Part shown: in pieces, positions 1 to 7,498 of the stretch
Position numbering within the stretch: position 1 is the first letter of the stretch
Layout of the letters: each line of letters begins with the position of its first letter
Assembly (NCBI GenBank): GCA_030587435.1
Contig: JAUQZC010000092.1
Coordinates: 1 to 16,768, forward strand
Direction of reading: 5' to 3'
DNA from: Candidatus Baldrarchaeota archaeon
GTDB lineage: Archaea > Asgardarchaeota > Baldrarchaeia > Baldrarchaeales > DXJG01
DNA length: 16,768 bases
Made by a program: the position numbers and the translations under genes
The notes under the pieces: generated by a model
What the model was told of the DNA's origin: nothing
Seen by the model: the letters and a program-made list of their open reading frames with translations, nothing else
The model's database searches: none

Positions 1-84
1 ATCTAAGTGTTGTCTAACTAAGCCTTTTTCCTCGAAAAATGCTTTCATAACGATCCATCTATCCTGGATTGAAAGCTTCTCCAT
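1..84 (-). CDS. rpoB: RNA polymerase subunit B (RpoB), N-terminal 28 codons only
   Basis: The gene runs off the left edge of the window. The visible peptide begins MEKLSIQDRWIVMKAFFEEK and continues with GLVRQHLD, the very conserved start of the archaeal RpoB (or split RpoB2) subunit, which with RpoA forms the polymerase catalytic core. The ATG is at 82-84 and is preceded by a strong GGAGGT ribosome-binding site at 91-96. It lies 25 bases downstream of rpoH on the same strand, the usual archaeal rpoH-rpoB order, and so is probably cotranscribed. Whether RpoB is whole or split into B2 and B1 cannot be told from this fragment. Confidence 0.93.
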   Translation of the reverse strand, partial: MEKLSIQDRWIVMKAFFEEKGLVRQHLD

Positions 85-109
85 TAGATAACCTCCGATT
101 ATTTAGTTA

Positions 110-361
110 TCATTTATCAATAACATATCTATAGACAATAACCTCCCCCGCAGTGGAACTTTTCCTGACGATTTTAACTATATCCCCTGGTTTTGCACCA
201 ATAGCGACTGCAGCAGGGTCTGATTTTTTTATCCAAGGTAACTGTTCGGGACGTATGTTAAGTTCCTTAAGTAGTTTTTCGGCCTCCTCTTTGCTCAATA
301 ATATGTGTTTTGGTACAAGCTCGTGGGAAAACAGGTCAATTTTCCTCTTTTTCTTATCCAC
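110..361 (-). CDS. rpoH: RNA polymerase subunit H (RpoH/Rpb5 C-terminal homologue)
   Basis: This 83-residue protein matches archaeal RpoH, the counterpart of the C-terminal domain of eukaryotic Rpb5, which contributes to the lower jaw of RNA polymerase near incoming DNA. The family motifs are visible: [19 protein letters not shown] near residues 13-31, [11 protein letters not shown] near 41-51, and [14 protein letters not shown] near 55-68. The length is normal. The start codon is GTG (359-361), chosen because a GGAGGG ribosome-binding site sits at 368-373, six bases upstream. It is the first gene of the rpoH-rpoB unit, with a TATA box at about 467-474. The family call is secure. Confidence 0.97.
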   Translation of the reverse strand: MDKKKRKIDLFSHELVPKHILLSKEEAEKLLKELNIRPEQLPWIKKSDPAAVAIGAKPGDIVKIVRKSSTAGEVIVYRYVIDK

Positions 362-461
362 AAATAACCCTCCATACTATGAAGTAACCTCTAAAACCAT
401 AAAACCAAAATTTGCAAAAGTTAATGCAATCATTCTCATCGTAAACATAGCAATCATGCAA

Positions 462-476
462 ATATCCTTATAAACC
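462..476 (-). promoter_or_regulatory. TATA box of the rpoH-rpoB operon
   Basis: Read on the minus strand this is GGTTTATAAGGATA, a good archaeal TATA element with a purine-rich BRE-like stretch (GAAGG) upstream. Transcription would start near 444, leaving a leader of about 80 bases before rpoH. That leader contains a short ATG-initiated frame that stops at 377-379, just before the rpoH ribosome-binding site. Assigned by pattern and spacing only. Confidence 0.55.
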
Positions 477-606
477 TTCTCATTCCATGTGAAAACTTCA
501 AACTTATATTTTTTTCGCACCACAACTAACAACTCCATAACTAACAAGGATAATTATAGGTCGTAGAAGGGGTTACTAAGTTTCTCAGCCCAGTAAAATA
601 AAGTAC

Positions 607-704
607 TGGCGCCCCGGCCGGGATTTGAACCCGGGTCGCGGGTTTCGACGGGTTTGTAGCCCTGTGACAGACCCGCATGCTAGACCGGGCTACACCACCG
701 GGGC
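607..704 (-). tRNA. tRNA-Asp(GTC) with one anticodon-loop intron; CCA encoded
   Basis: The acceptor arms GCCCCGG (698-704) and CCGGGGC (611-617) pair perfectly. The discriminator is G at 610, as expected for tRNA-Asp, and CCA is encoded at 607-609. The D-stem is GTGT/GCAT, and the T-arm is CCGGG-TTCAAAT-CCCGG. The anticodon stem is CGGGT/ACCCG and the loop reads C-T-GTC-A, giving anticodon GTC. An intron of about 20 bases (about 645-664) sits at the canonical position 37/38 and contains a GGG/CCC hairpin. The exact splice points may shift by a base, because a bulge-helix-bulge was not resolved by eye. A TATA box lies at about 729-738. Confidence 0.96.
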
Positions 705-727
705 GATTCAGGCTTTGTAATATTGCT

Positions 728-739
728 GCTATATACTTA
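728..739 (-). promoter_or_regulatory. TATA box of tRNA-Asp
   Basis: Read on the minus strand, AAGTATATAGC lies about 25-30 bases upstream of the tRNA-Asp 5' end at 704, the usual archaeal TATA position. Assigned by pattern and spacing. Confidence 0.6.
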
Positions 740-982
740 GTGGTTTTTTTAGGGTTATGGCGTGTTTGTGGTATGCATCTTTATTTTTTAAGTTTTTTGT
801 AGGGAGTTTATGTCGTGCAGTGAATATCTTATCTTTCAAATAAAATTCTAAGGAATGCTTTTAAACTGCTGGAAACGTGTTACGCAAATTTTGTGCCCGA
901 AATATATTGTAATGTGCTCAATATTTTTATTATTATTTTGTTTTTTAATTATGGTGGAACTGGGACAATAGGGGTGTTAAGT

Positions 983-1717
983 GTGAGTAGTTCTCAGTGG
1001 TTTGAATTACAGGAGAGGCTGAGCGCCATCGAAGCGCTGAGGGTTTTAAAGAAGAGACATACCTACGAGGATCTTTCTAGAATGTTAAATTTACCTGTCA
1101 GTGTTTTGAACAGATATGTTATGGGAAGGGTTGTACCGAGGATAGATAGAGCTAGAAAGATTTTAAAGTTTTTTGAAGAGAGATTCGATCTTGCTAAAGA
1201 GATTAAAAATAGAATTAAATTTGATAAGACTGGCTATTTTGACAATACTCCTATAGTGTTTGATATTCCCATGCTTAAATTAATTGTCAAAAACGTTATT
1301 GGAAAGTATGTTAACAAAAGGGTTTCAAAGATCTTAACGGCCTCAACCGATGGAATACCTATTGCTGCACTTTTTGCAAGTGAATTAGGGGTTGATTTAG
1401 TTTACGCGAAAAAGGAAAAGGAGGTTGGCATCCCAGAATTTTTAGAGGAAAGCTATATTCCCAGTTCCTCAGGGGTTTACGTGAGTTTATATCTTCCAAA
1501 AAGAGCTATTGCTTCAAATGATAGAGTGCTAATTGTTGACGATATTATAAGAAGCGGCGAAACTCAACGCGCCTTAGTAAATTTGGTTAAAAAAGCTGGT
1601 GCAAAGTTAGTTGGAATATTTATTTTAATCGCTGTGGGTAATTTATGGAAAAATTACATAGCCCTTCAGAAAAATGTACCTATGGACATTTTTGTGCAAA
1701 TAGAGCCGCCAACTTAA
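983..1717 (+). CDS. GfcR-like transcription regulator: HTH plus phosphoribosyltransferase domain
   Basis: This 244-residue protein has an N-terminal helix-turn-helix (about residues 24-52, with TYEDLSRMLNLPVSVLNRYV) and a type I phosphoribosyltransferase domain. The PRPP-binding loop is VLIVDDIIRSGET at about 182-194. This architecture matches the archaeal PyrE-like/GfcR regulators, known in haloarchaea to control glycolysis and gluconeogenesis genes. A metabolite-sensing role here is inference. The frame is open back to 893, but the GTG at 983 is preferred: it has GGGGTG six bases upstream (971-976), and the extension encodes an unlikely Ile/Phe-rich peptide. The 3' end overlaps the convergent mtnA by 4 bases. 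An adenine or orotate phosphoribosyltransferase enzyme is less likely because of the HTH. Confidence 0.82.
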   Translation: MSSSQWFELQERLSAIEALRVLKKRHTYEDLSRMLNLPVSVLNRYVMGRVVPRIDRARKILKFFEERFDLAKEIKNRIKFDKTGYFDNTPIVFDIPMLKLIVKNVIGKYVNKRVSKILTASTDGIPIAALFASELGVDLVYAKKEKEVGIPEFLEESYIPSSSGVYVSLYLPKRAIASNDRVLIVDDIIRSGETQRALVNLVKKAGAKLVGIFILIAVGNLWKNYIALQKNVPMDIFVQIEPPT

Positions 1718-2754
1718 AGATTAAACATCTTTGCAATTGCATGATCTAAGGGTGTCTCTAGTATACCCTTCTCTGTGATAATAGCAGTTATTAATTGAGG
1801 AGGAGTTACATCGAAAGCAGGGTTAAGGATGTTTACACCTTCTGGTACCACTCTCATATTACCGCAGAAAGCAACTTCTTCCGGAGATCTCTCTTCTATT
1901 TCAATCTGATCCAAACTGTTCTTTAAATCGAATGTTGATGTGGGCGCAGCTACGTAAAAGGGGACGTTGTGATATTTCGCTAGGACAGCAATAGTGTATG
2001 TTCCAATTTTATTTATAACATGACCCGTTCTCAATATTCTGTCAGCGCCGACAAAGACTTTGTTTACTAGTTCTTTCTGCATAATATAACCAACCATATT
2101 ATCGCATATGACAGTAACTGGTATATTCTCATATTTTAATTCTAAGGCCGTTAGTCTTGCACCTTGTAGCTTTGGCCTCGTTTCCGTAACATAGACATGA
2201 ATTTTTTTACCTTCTTCTACTGCAGCCCTTATAATGCCAAGAGCAGTGCCATAATCTACTGTAGCCAAAGACCCTGTATTACAATGAGTTAAAATGCAGT
2301 CTCCATCTTCTATTAGTTTTGCTCCGTATTTACCAATCAGTTTATTTGCTCTTATATCCTCCTCAGCTATTTTTTTGGCTTCATTCACTATTGTCATAAC
2401 TATTTTTTCAATGGATTTTCCTGCCCTTTCTGCGGACTTTAATACCCTGTTGATTGCCCAGAAGAGATTTATCGCGGTTGGCCGTGTAGACTTTAGTTTT
2501 TCAGCTACTTCATGTATTTCTTTTAAAAGTTCCTTTCGTGATTTAGCATTACTCCTGATTGCTGCTAAAGCTAGAGCATATGCTGCTGCTGCACCTATTG
2601 CAGGTGCTCCTCGTATCTCCATGTTTTTTATTGCTTCTACAACCCTTTCAGGGGTAATACATTCAATATACTCGATTTCCGTGGGTAGTTTTAATTGGTT
2701 AACTATAATTACCTTATTTTCTTTCCATTCAATGCTTCTTATTCTCAAGGCCAT
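1714..2754 (-). CDS. mtnA: Methylthioribose-1-phosphate isomerase (MtnA)
   Basis: This isomerase converts 5-methylthioribose-1-phosphate to methylthioribulose-1-phosphate in methylthioadenosine salvage. It belongs to the eIF2B-like fold family. Conserved blocks are RGAPAIGAAAAYAL (about 48-61), THCNTGSLATVDYGTALGII (about 156-175), TETRPKLQGARLTALEL (about 190-206), CDNMVGYIM and VGADRI. From the ATG start the catalytic Cys is residue 158 and the catalytic Asp 238, corresponding to Cys160 and Asp240 of the Bacillus enzyme. Length is normal at 346 residues. The ATG at 2754 is preferred to the GTG at 2760 because GGTGAT lies directly upstream. The start overlaps the end of the upstream protease gene by about 26 bases, implying cotranscription. 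Ribose-1,5-bisphosphate isomerase is the main alternative, but the CNTGSLATVDYG signature favours MtnA. Confidence 0.9.
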   Translation of the reverse strand: MALRIRSIEWKENKVIIVNQLKLPTEIEYIECITPERVVEAIKNMEIRGAPAIGAAAAYALALAAIRSNAKSRKELLKEIHEVAEKLKSTRPTAINLFWAINRVLKSAERAGKSIEKIVMTIVNEAKKIAEEDIRANKLIGKYGAKLIEDGDCILTHCNTGSLATVDYGTALGIIRAAVEEGKKIHVYVTETRPKLQGARLTALELKYENIPVTVICDNMVGYIMQKELVNKVFVGADRILRTGHVINKIGTYTIAVLAKYHNVPFYVAAPTSTFDLKNSLDQIEIEERSPEEVAFCGNMRVVPEGVNILNPAFDVTPPQLITAIITEKGILETPLDHAIAKMFNL

Positions 2755-3253
2755 TATCACCTTGTAGAGTCGAAAAAATCTTTATTAAGATGCTACTAAT
2801 TCTAGATATAGCGTTTTTTACCTCTTTTGATATTTTCTCTCCCAATGCAAGGTTTTTAGGCTGAATACCTAAAATCAAAATTTTAACTTCCCCAATAGAG
2901 CCTCTAAAATATTTTATTAACATATGAAGTGAGGGTTTGTGAGTTGAGAAAGATAAAATATCTGCGATTTGAAACTCTTCAACTATTCTTATATCACCAG
3001 GTTTATTATTAGCAATCACCGTATCTATTATTAAAATATGAGAAGGATTAAAGTTTATGATCTTTCCTAAGTAATTTTCAGGTGCCGATCCGCAGTCTAT
3101 TACCAAAACATTTTTTGGCAATGATTTTGAAGCAATTTTTTGAGCAATTATCGATCCTGCAGCATCATCTCCTCTAAGTATGTTTCCAATACCCATTATA
3201 ACAACTCTCTTGGCATCTTTCAAAAATTTGAAAATCTGTTTCTCAATTATCAT
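2729..3253 (-). CDS. hycI: [NiFe]-hydrogenase maturation protease, HycI type
   Basis: This 174-residue endopeptidase trims the C-terminus of a [NiFe]-hydrogenase large subunit after nickel insertion. It aligns well with E. coli HycI: GIGNILRGDDAAG (21-33), VIDCGSAPEN (51-60), IIDTVIANNKPGDIRI (75-90), STHKPS (103-108) and LGIQPKN. The metal ligands Asp16, Asp62 and His90 of HycI correspond to Asp30, Asp77 and His105. This indicates a hydrogenase elsewhere in the genome, by family resemblance a membrane-bound group 4 type; no hydrogenase subunit is in the window. The ATG at 3253 has only a weak upstream ribosome-binding site. The gene overlaps mtnA and is divergent from endA, with a 79-base shared promoter region. 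Confidence 0.9.
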   Translation of the reverse strand: MIIEKQIFKFLKDAKRVVIMGIGNILRGDDAAGSIIAQKIASKSLPKNVLVIDCGSAPENYLGKIINFNPSHILIIDTVIANNKPGDIRIVEEFQIADILSFSTHKPSLHMLIKYFRGSIGEVKILILGIQPKNLALGEKISKEVKNAISRISSILIKIFSTLQGDNGLENKKH

Positions 3254-3332
3254 TTAAATCACTACCAATCGGTGTCTTTACATTTTACCAAAAAATTTTA
3301 AGGATAAATATTTTCTTACAAAAGGGATTAAA
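3254..3332. promoter_or_regulatory. Divergent promoter region between hycI and endA
   Basis: This AT-rich 79-base spacer lies between two divergently transcribed genes. On the plus strand, AAAATTTTAAGG (about 3291-3302) or GATAAATATT (3303-3312) could be the TATA box for endA, implying a very short or absent leader. GGGAT at 3324-3328 is a weak ribosome-binding site for endA. No clear operator repeat is seen. Confidence 0.4.
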
Positions 3333-3869
3333 ATGGAAGAGGAAGAAGTTATAGCTCGCGGAAAACTTGAAGATACCTCTGTAGTGATAGAAGGAGAAAT
3401 TAGTGCTAAAATCTATAATCAGGGATATTATGGAGAACTTATTTCTAATGAAAAGTTAATACTTAATCCCGTTGAAGCATTAATACTTTTAGAAAGAAAT
3501 AAAATAAAAGTAATTGATGATGACGGTAAAGAGTACACTTTTAATGAATTAATGCGGCATTTAGAGAAAAGAGATAGAAATATATGGGTAAAATATATCG
3601 TTTACAGAGATTTGAGATCCAGAGGCTACGTAGTTAGGTTGGGTCCTGGAGAAGTGGCTGAATATCGCTTATATGAAAGAGGGGCAAAGGTAGGACGGGA
3701 TGTGGCGAAGTATCTAATAGGAATTGTAGAAGAGGGAAAACCCTTTAGTTTAACAGAACTTGATAAAATAACTAAGGCTGCACGAAGTTTAGGGAAAGAA
3801 CTAATACTAGCTATCGTGGATAGACAAGGGGACATTACATATTATAAGGTTTCGCGTTTAGAACTTTAG
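3333..3869 (+). CDS. endA: tRNA-splicing endonuclease EndA homologue lacking the catalytic histidine
   Basis: EndA cuts bulge-helix-bulge motifs to remove archaeal tRNA introns. The 178-residue protein has the normal single-unit length: an N-terminal domain (1-85) and the nuclease domain (86-178) with VKYIVYRDLRSRGYVVRLG and YERGAKVGRDVAKYL. The C-terminal half aligns without gaps to the Methanocaldococcus jannaschii enzyme as recalled. Catalytic Tyr115 is kept as Tyr114 and Lys156 as Lys155, but His125 is replaced by Val124 (codon GTG, 3702-3704). The only His in the protein is in the N-terminal domain. It may therefore be the structural subunit of a heteromeric (alpha-beta)2 enzyme, with the catalytic subunit elsewhere, or an enzyme with altered chemistry. 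It sits just upstream of PINA on the same strand, which has its own promoter. The family call is firm; the activity is uncertain. Confidence 0.92.
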   Translation: MEEEEVIARGKLEDTSVVIEGEISAKIYNQGYYGELISNEKLILNPVEALILLERNKIKVIDDDGKEYTFNELMRHLEKRDRNIWVKYIVYRDLRSRGYVVRLGPGEVAEYRLYERGAKVGRDVAKYLIGIVEEGKPFSLTELDKITKAARSLGKELILAIVDRQGDITYYKVSRLEL

Positions 3870-3904
3870 AGTTCCATTCTAGCTAAAACGTTTTAACTTA
3901 AGAA

Positions 3905-3917
3905 AATATATTTAAGT
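3905..3917 (+). promoter_or_regulatory. TATA box of the PINA gene
   Basis: AATATATTTAAGT lies 45-55 bases upstream of the ATG at 3960, with a purine-rich BRE-like run before it. Transcription would start near 3937. This shows the PINA gene has its own promoter, 36 bases after the endA stop, and leaves room for the GGTGA ribosome-binding site at 3947-3951. Confidence 0.6.
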
Positions 3918-3959
3918 CGTATCTAATCTTTTACTTCCATCTAAATGGTGAAAAATGTT

Positions 3960-5564
3960 ATGACAGAAATTATAGTGCCAGATACATCAATAATAATAGA
4001 GAGATGGTTATCACGTAAAATAAAAGATGGCAAACTTAATGATGTAAAGATAGTAATACCTAATGCCGTTGTTGCAGAAATAGAATATCAGGCAAATACA
4101 GGGAAGACAATCGGTTTTGCAGGGCTAGAAGAACTTAAAGCGCTTAGAGAATTAGCGGAACAGAAAAAAATAGAATTGGAATTCTTTGGGGACCGACCGA
4201 GCCCAGGTCAAATAAAATATGCATCAAAAGGAGAAATAGATGCACTCATAAGAAAACAGGCGAGAGAGCTGGGCGCCAAACTAATTACTAGCGACTATAT
4301 CCAAGCCTCCTTGGCGAAAGCCGAAGGAATAGAGACAGAATACATTAAGATTAAAAAGAAGAGAATTAAAATAGAAGATTTCTTTTCAGAAAACATCATG
4401 TCAGTACATTTAAAAGAAGGAGTGCCACCTCTTGCAAAAAGAGGTAGCCCAGGTCATTGGGAACTAGTAAAGATTAGGGAAGAACCTATGACTCTTGAAG
4501 AATTGCAAAGTATTGCCATGGACATAATAGAAAGAGCAAGAAGCGAAAAAGACTCTTTTATAGAAATAGACGAGCCTGGAGCCACGGTCATACAAATGAG
4601 GGACTATAGAATTGCTATCGCGAGGCCGCCCTTCTCAGACGGAATGGAAATAACAGCCGTAAGACCTCTCGTGAAGATGACAATAAACGATTATAATGTT
4701 TCGGATAAACTTTTAAAACGATTAAGAGAAAGAGCAGAGGGCATACTAATAGCAGGTCCACCTGGTGCAGGGAAAAGCACTTTTGCATCAGCGCTCGCCG
4801 AATTTTATAGCAGTATGAACAAGATAGTAAAGACCATAGAAAAACCCAGAGATTTACAAGTTGGTCCAGATATAACACAGTATACTGCTTTAAAAGGCAG
4901 TTTAGAAAAGACAGCTGATGTATTGCTACTTGTAAGACCTGATTACTGTATTTTTGATGAACTGAGAAAAACCAGGGATTTCAAAATTTTCGCAGATCTA
5001 AGATTCGCCGGAGTAGGTATGATAGGTGTTGTACATGCTACACAAGCAATAGATGCAATACAGCGATTCATCGGAAGAGTAGACCTAGGTTTAATCAGCA
5101 GAGTTGTAGACACGGTAATTTTCATTAAGGGGGGAGAAATAGAAAAGGTGTACTCCCTTAATCTTACAGTGAAGGTACCAACCGGTATGACTGAAAGAGA
5201 CCTAGCACGGCCAGTTATTGAAGTCAGAGATTTTGAAAGGGGAGAACTAGAATATGAAATATACGTTTTTGGAGAACAAGTAGTTGTTGCACCAGTAAAG
5301 GAAATGAAAGGAGAAAAAAGGAGAAGAAAAAAAGTTACTGAAATGGAGAAGATTCCTGTAGAAATAGAGACGACCCGGAAACATTATGTTTTATTCGTCC
5401 CACCAGCATTAGCAAGAAAGCTGGTAAACTTCTATGCTGACGAAGACTTGTTATTCACAGTAAGAGCTGGGAAACGTGGAGAGGTAAAAATTAGAAAAAC
5501 TAGCAACTATGGGAAAATACTTGAAGAAGCTCTAAAACTTGGAAGAAGAATATACGCTGAATAA
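3960..5564 (+). CDS. PINA: PIN-domain ATPase with C-terminal KH-like domain
   Basis: PINA family proteins combine a PIN nuclease fold with a VirB11/PilT-type hexameric ATPase. The Sulfolobus member promotes Holliday-junction migration with the helicase Hjm. The PIN domain spans about residues 1-145, with all four acidic positions apparent: Asp8 (VPDTS), Glu40 (VVAEIE), Asp94 (GEIDAL) and Asp112 (TSDY). The ATPase core has Walker A GPPGAGKST at 266-274, Walker B CIFDE at about 330-334, and a conserved VVHATQA segment. A Lys/Arg-rich linker (about 450-462) leads to a KH-like C-terminus (about 467-534). The ATG at 3960 is preferred for its GGTGA site eight bases upstream; the in-frame ATG at 3945 would add five residues. 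A role in DNA repair or recombination is inferred from the family. The gene ends 4 bases from convergent rpiA. Confidence 0.92.
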   Translation: MTEIIVPDTSIIIERWLSRKIKDGKLNDVKIVIPNAVVAEIEYQANTGKTIGFAGLEELKALRELAEQKKIELEFFGDRPSPGQIKYASKGEIDALIRKQARELGAKLITSDYIQASLAKAEGIETEYIKIKKKRIKIEDFFSENIMSVHLKEGVPPLAKRGSPGHWELVKIREEPMTLEELQSIAMDIIERARSEKDSFIEIDEPGATVIQMRDYRIAIARPPFSDGMEITAVRPLVKMTINDYNVSDKLLKRLRERAEGILIAGPPGAGKSTFASALAEFYSSMNKIVKTIEKPRDLQVGPDITQYTALKGSLEKTADVLLLVRPDYCIFDELRKTRDFKIFADLRFAGVGMIGVVHATQAIDAIQRFIGRVDLGLISRVVDTVIFIKGGEIEKVYSLNLTVKVPTGMTERDLARPVIEVRDFERGELEYEIYVFGEQVVVAPVKEMKGEKRRRKKVTEMEKIPVEIETTRKHYVLFVPPALARKLVNFYADEDLLFTVRAGKRGEVKIRKTSNYGKILEEALKLGRRIYAE

Positions 5565-5568
5565 AAAC

Positions 5569-6282
5569 TCATTTCCGTTTTAACACTTCGACCTTGTCAC
5601 CGTACCCCACATAAACTGTATTAACTAGACTCGATGGAAAAATACCGTTTTCAATAACACCAGGGATATTGTTTATTTCCTTTTCCAATTTTTTAGCATC
5701 GTCTATTCGTTGAAATTTTACATCGACAATAAAATTACCGTTATCAGATATGATAGGGCCCAACTTAGACTTAGCTTCTCTAAGAATTGGATCTCCACCA
5801 AACTCTCTCAATCTACGGCAAACATAACCATATGCAAAGGGTAAGACTTCTACGGGAACCGGAAACCTTTCACCAATGTGAGAAACCTTCTTAGTCCAGT
5901 CAACAATCACAACGAAACTTTTTGCCGCAGAATCCACAATTTTCTCTCTTGTAAGAGCACCCCCACCACCCTTAATTAAATTTAACTTAGGGTCCACTTC
6001 ATCAGCACCGTCAATTGCCAAATCAAGCACGTTAAACTCATCTAAGCTAACAACGCGAATACCGTTATTTAGCGCAAGAAAATACGATTGAAAAGAGGAA
6101 GGAACTCCATAGATTTCCAGCTCCTCGTCCCTAATACGCTTGCCTAGTAATTTAACAAAATGTTTAACGGTAGACCCGCTTCCAATTCCGATAACATACC
6201 CATCCTTCACCAACTTAACAGCTGCTTCAGCGGCGCTAAGCTTAGCAGTCTCTCTTTCAAACCCAGCTGACATAATGCTCAT
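5569..6282 (-). CDS. rpiA: Ribose-5-phosphate isomerase A
   Basis: RpiA interconverts ribose-5-phosphate and ribulose-5-phosphate, supplying ribose for nucleotides and PRPP. The 237-residue sequence contains the full signature set: GIGSGSTVKHFV (32-43), the phosphate-binding loop, DGADEVDP (91-98), KGGGGALTREKIV (104-116) with catalytic Glu113, and a C-terminal GVIENGIFPSSLVNTVYVG. Equivalents of E. coli Asp81, Asp84, Lys94 and Glu103 are all present. The ATG at 6282 is used; a second ATG at 6273 is possible. It follows the unknown membrane-protein gene by 13 bases on the same strand, so the two are probably one transcript. Confidence 0.96.
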   Translation of the reverse strand: MSIMSAGFERETAKLSAAEAAVKLVKDGYVIGIGSGSTVKHFVKLLGKRIRDEELEIYGVPSSFQSYFLALNNGIRVVSLDEFNVLDLAIDGADEVDPKLNLIKGGGGALTREKIVDSAAKSFVVIVDWTKKVSHIGERFPVPVEVLPFAYGYVCRRLREFGGDPILREAKSKLGPIISDNGNFIVDVKFQRIDDAKKLEKEINNIPGVIENGIFPSSLVNTVYVGYGDKVEVLKRK

Positions 6283-6295
6283 CTCTGAGCCGTTG

Positions 6296-7054
6296 TTAAC
6301 TAGATTTTTCGATAATTTCCTTCAATCTACGAAGTTCTTTCAACATTTCATCCCTTAATACCTGAACAAGTGTTTCCCCTTTCGGTGGGGACGGCGGAGG
6401 AGTAGGCTTACCCTCAACCTTGGTTTCCCTAACAACTTCAACTTTGGGTGTTTCAATCCTAGGGCTCGTAACCTCTCTAGAGATCGGCTCGGGAATTTGT
6501 TTGGGAACCATCTCTCTACTAACAGTTGGTTTTTCAACAACTGGTTCTTCAACCTTAGCTTCCTCAGTAATTGTTGGAGCTTTTAACCTCTCTAGGAATT
6601 CACGCTTAGCTTTCTCGAGTTCGACTTCGATACCTCTAAGTTCTTCAACCCTACTTAAGCTAGCAAGTTTCTCATTAACTCTATCCAATTTATCTGAATA
6701 GAAAGACTTTAATCTAGCATAAAGTTGTTCCGAAAGTTCACCTTTTCTAAAAGCATCTTGTAAAAATTCTAAAGCAGACTCCATTGCAACTTTTTCAGCC
6801 TTAAATGCTATAACCGACTCGGGACTAACCTCGGTAGAAATGGTGACCGGCTCAATAACCCCTCGCTTAGAAGACAAAACATGTGTCGAAACCGCTAAAG
6901 CAATAAACAACCAAAACGCAAACCAAGCCTCAACAGTAACGTCAACCCCCAATAGACCAGAAACCGTCACTCTAACACTGTCAAATGACGAAAATATCCA
7001 GTCAACCAAACTCAGTAAATAAGAAATAAATATCCAAATAGTGTCGGTAACCAT
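6296..7054 (-). CDS. Unknown membrane-anchored protein with coiled-coil and Pro-rich linker
   Basis: I do not recognise a family. The 252-residue product has two hydrophobic segments near the N-terminus (about 4-22 and 43-60, the latter with AWFAFWLFIALAV), so it is probably membrane-anchored with a cytoplasmic tail. A charged helical region follows (about 76-160), including FLQDAFRKGELSEQLYARLK, which resembles SHOCT-like short helical modules. Then come a Pro/Glu/Val-rich low-complexity linker (about 160-228, ending PTPPPSPPKGE) and a short C-terminal amphipathic helix rich in Lys/Glu. The ATG at 7054 is chosen because GGTGA (7061-7065) lies six bases upstream; the adjacent GTG at 7057 is the alternative. 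It is the first gene of a unit with rpiA, with a TATA box at about 7088-7097. A scaffold or partner-binding role is conceivable but unsupported. Confidence 0.8.
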   Translation of the reverse strand: MVTDTIWIFISYLLSLVDWIFSSFDSVRVTVSGLLGVDVTVEAWFAFWLFIALAVSTHVLSSKRGVIEPVTISTEVSPESVIAFKAEKVAMESALEFLQDAFRKGELSEQLYARLKSFYSDKLDRVNEKLASLSRVEELRGIEVELEKAKREFLERLKAPTITEEAKVEEPVVEKPTVSREMVPKQIPEPISREVTSPRIETPKVEVVRETKVEGKPTPPPSPPKGETLVQVLRDEMLKELRRLKEIIEKSS

Positions 7055-7085
7055 CACAACTCACCATTAACTAACAATATCAACA

Positions 7086-7098
7086 ATTTATTTATAAG
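7086..7098 (-). promoter_or_regulatory. TATA box of the membrane protein-rpiA unit
   Basis: On the minus strand this reads CCTTATAAATAAATTG across about 7084-7099, a near-consensus archaeal TATA element. Transcription would start near 7067, giving a leader of about 12 bases that includes the GGTGA ribosome-binding site. Confidence 0.65.
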
Positions 7099-7254
7099 GC
7101 CTACCATAGTAACATTAAAATCTTATCCAAGAAAAGTAGCCGAGTAAATAAAACCAAAAGACAAATAAAACCATATAAACAAAAGTATATACGGCGCAGA
7201 AAAAACAAATCAACCAAAATATGAAAACTAGTAAAAAAACGAAAGATAAATAGG

Positions 7255-7359
7255 GCCGCCGTAGCTCAGTCTGGTTAGACAAAGTGTGAAAAAACCATGG
7301 ACCAAAGCACGTCCTTGGTAAGGACGGGGTCCCGGGTTCAAATCCCGGCGGCGGCTCCA
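7255..7359 (+). tRNA. tRNA-Thr(GGT) with a D-stem intron; CCA encoded
   Basis: The acceptor GCCGCCG (7255-7261) pairs with CGGCGGC (7349-7355). The discriminator is T, as in archaeal tRNA-Thr, and CCA is encoded at 7357-7359. The anticodon arm is CGTCC-TTGGTAA-GGACG, giving anticodon GGT, with no intron in the loop. The T-arm is CCGGG-TTCAAAT-CCCGG. The D-arm can only close if about 27 bases (about 7280-7306) are removed: then GCTC (7264-7267) pairs with GA+GC (7278-7279 plus 7307-7308), placing the intron near position 23/24. Without it the mature tRNA is 78 nucleotides including CCA. A bulge-helix-bulge was not resolved by eye, so the splice points may shift by a base or so. Confidence 0.95.
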
Positions 7360-7498
7360 ACCTGTTTATCTTTATAGTTTATGAAATGTTTCTTGAGTAC
7401 ATTTTGCTCAATTTGAGACTAATTTATTGTTTATCCATTAGTTTTTAAATCAACATAATTTTATTTGGGAGATATTTTGATAAAGGTACTAAGAAAAA

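Noticed and set aside
893..982. Thirty-residue N-terminal extension of the GfcR-like protein
   Set aside because: It is Ile/Phe-rich, lacks a good ribosome-binding site, and the GTG at 983 has GGGGTG at proper spacing.
7115..7360. Minus-strand open frame beginning MEPPPGFEPGTPS
   Set aside because: It is the antisense of tRNA-Thr(GGT) plus upstream AT-rich sequence; PPGFEPG is the typical false translation of tRNA T-arm sequence.
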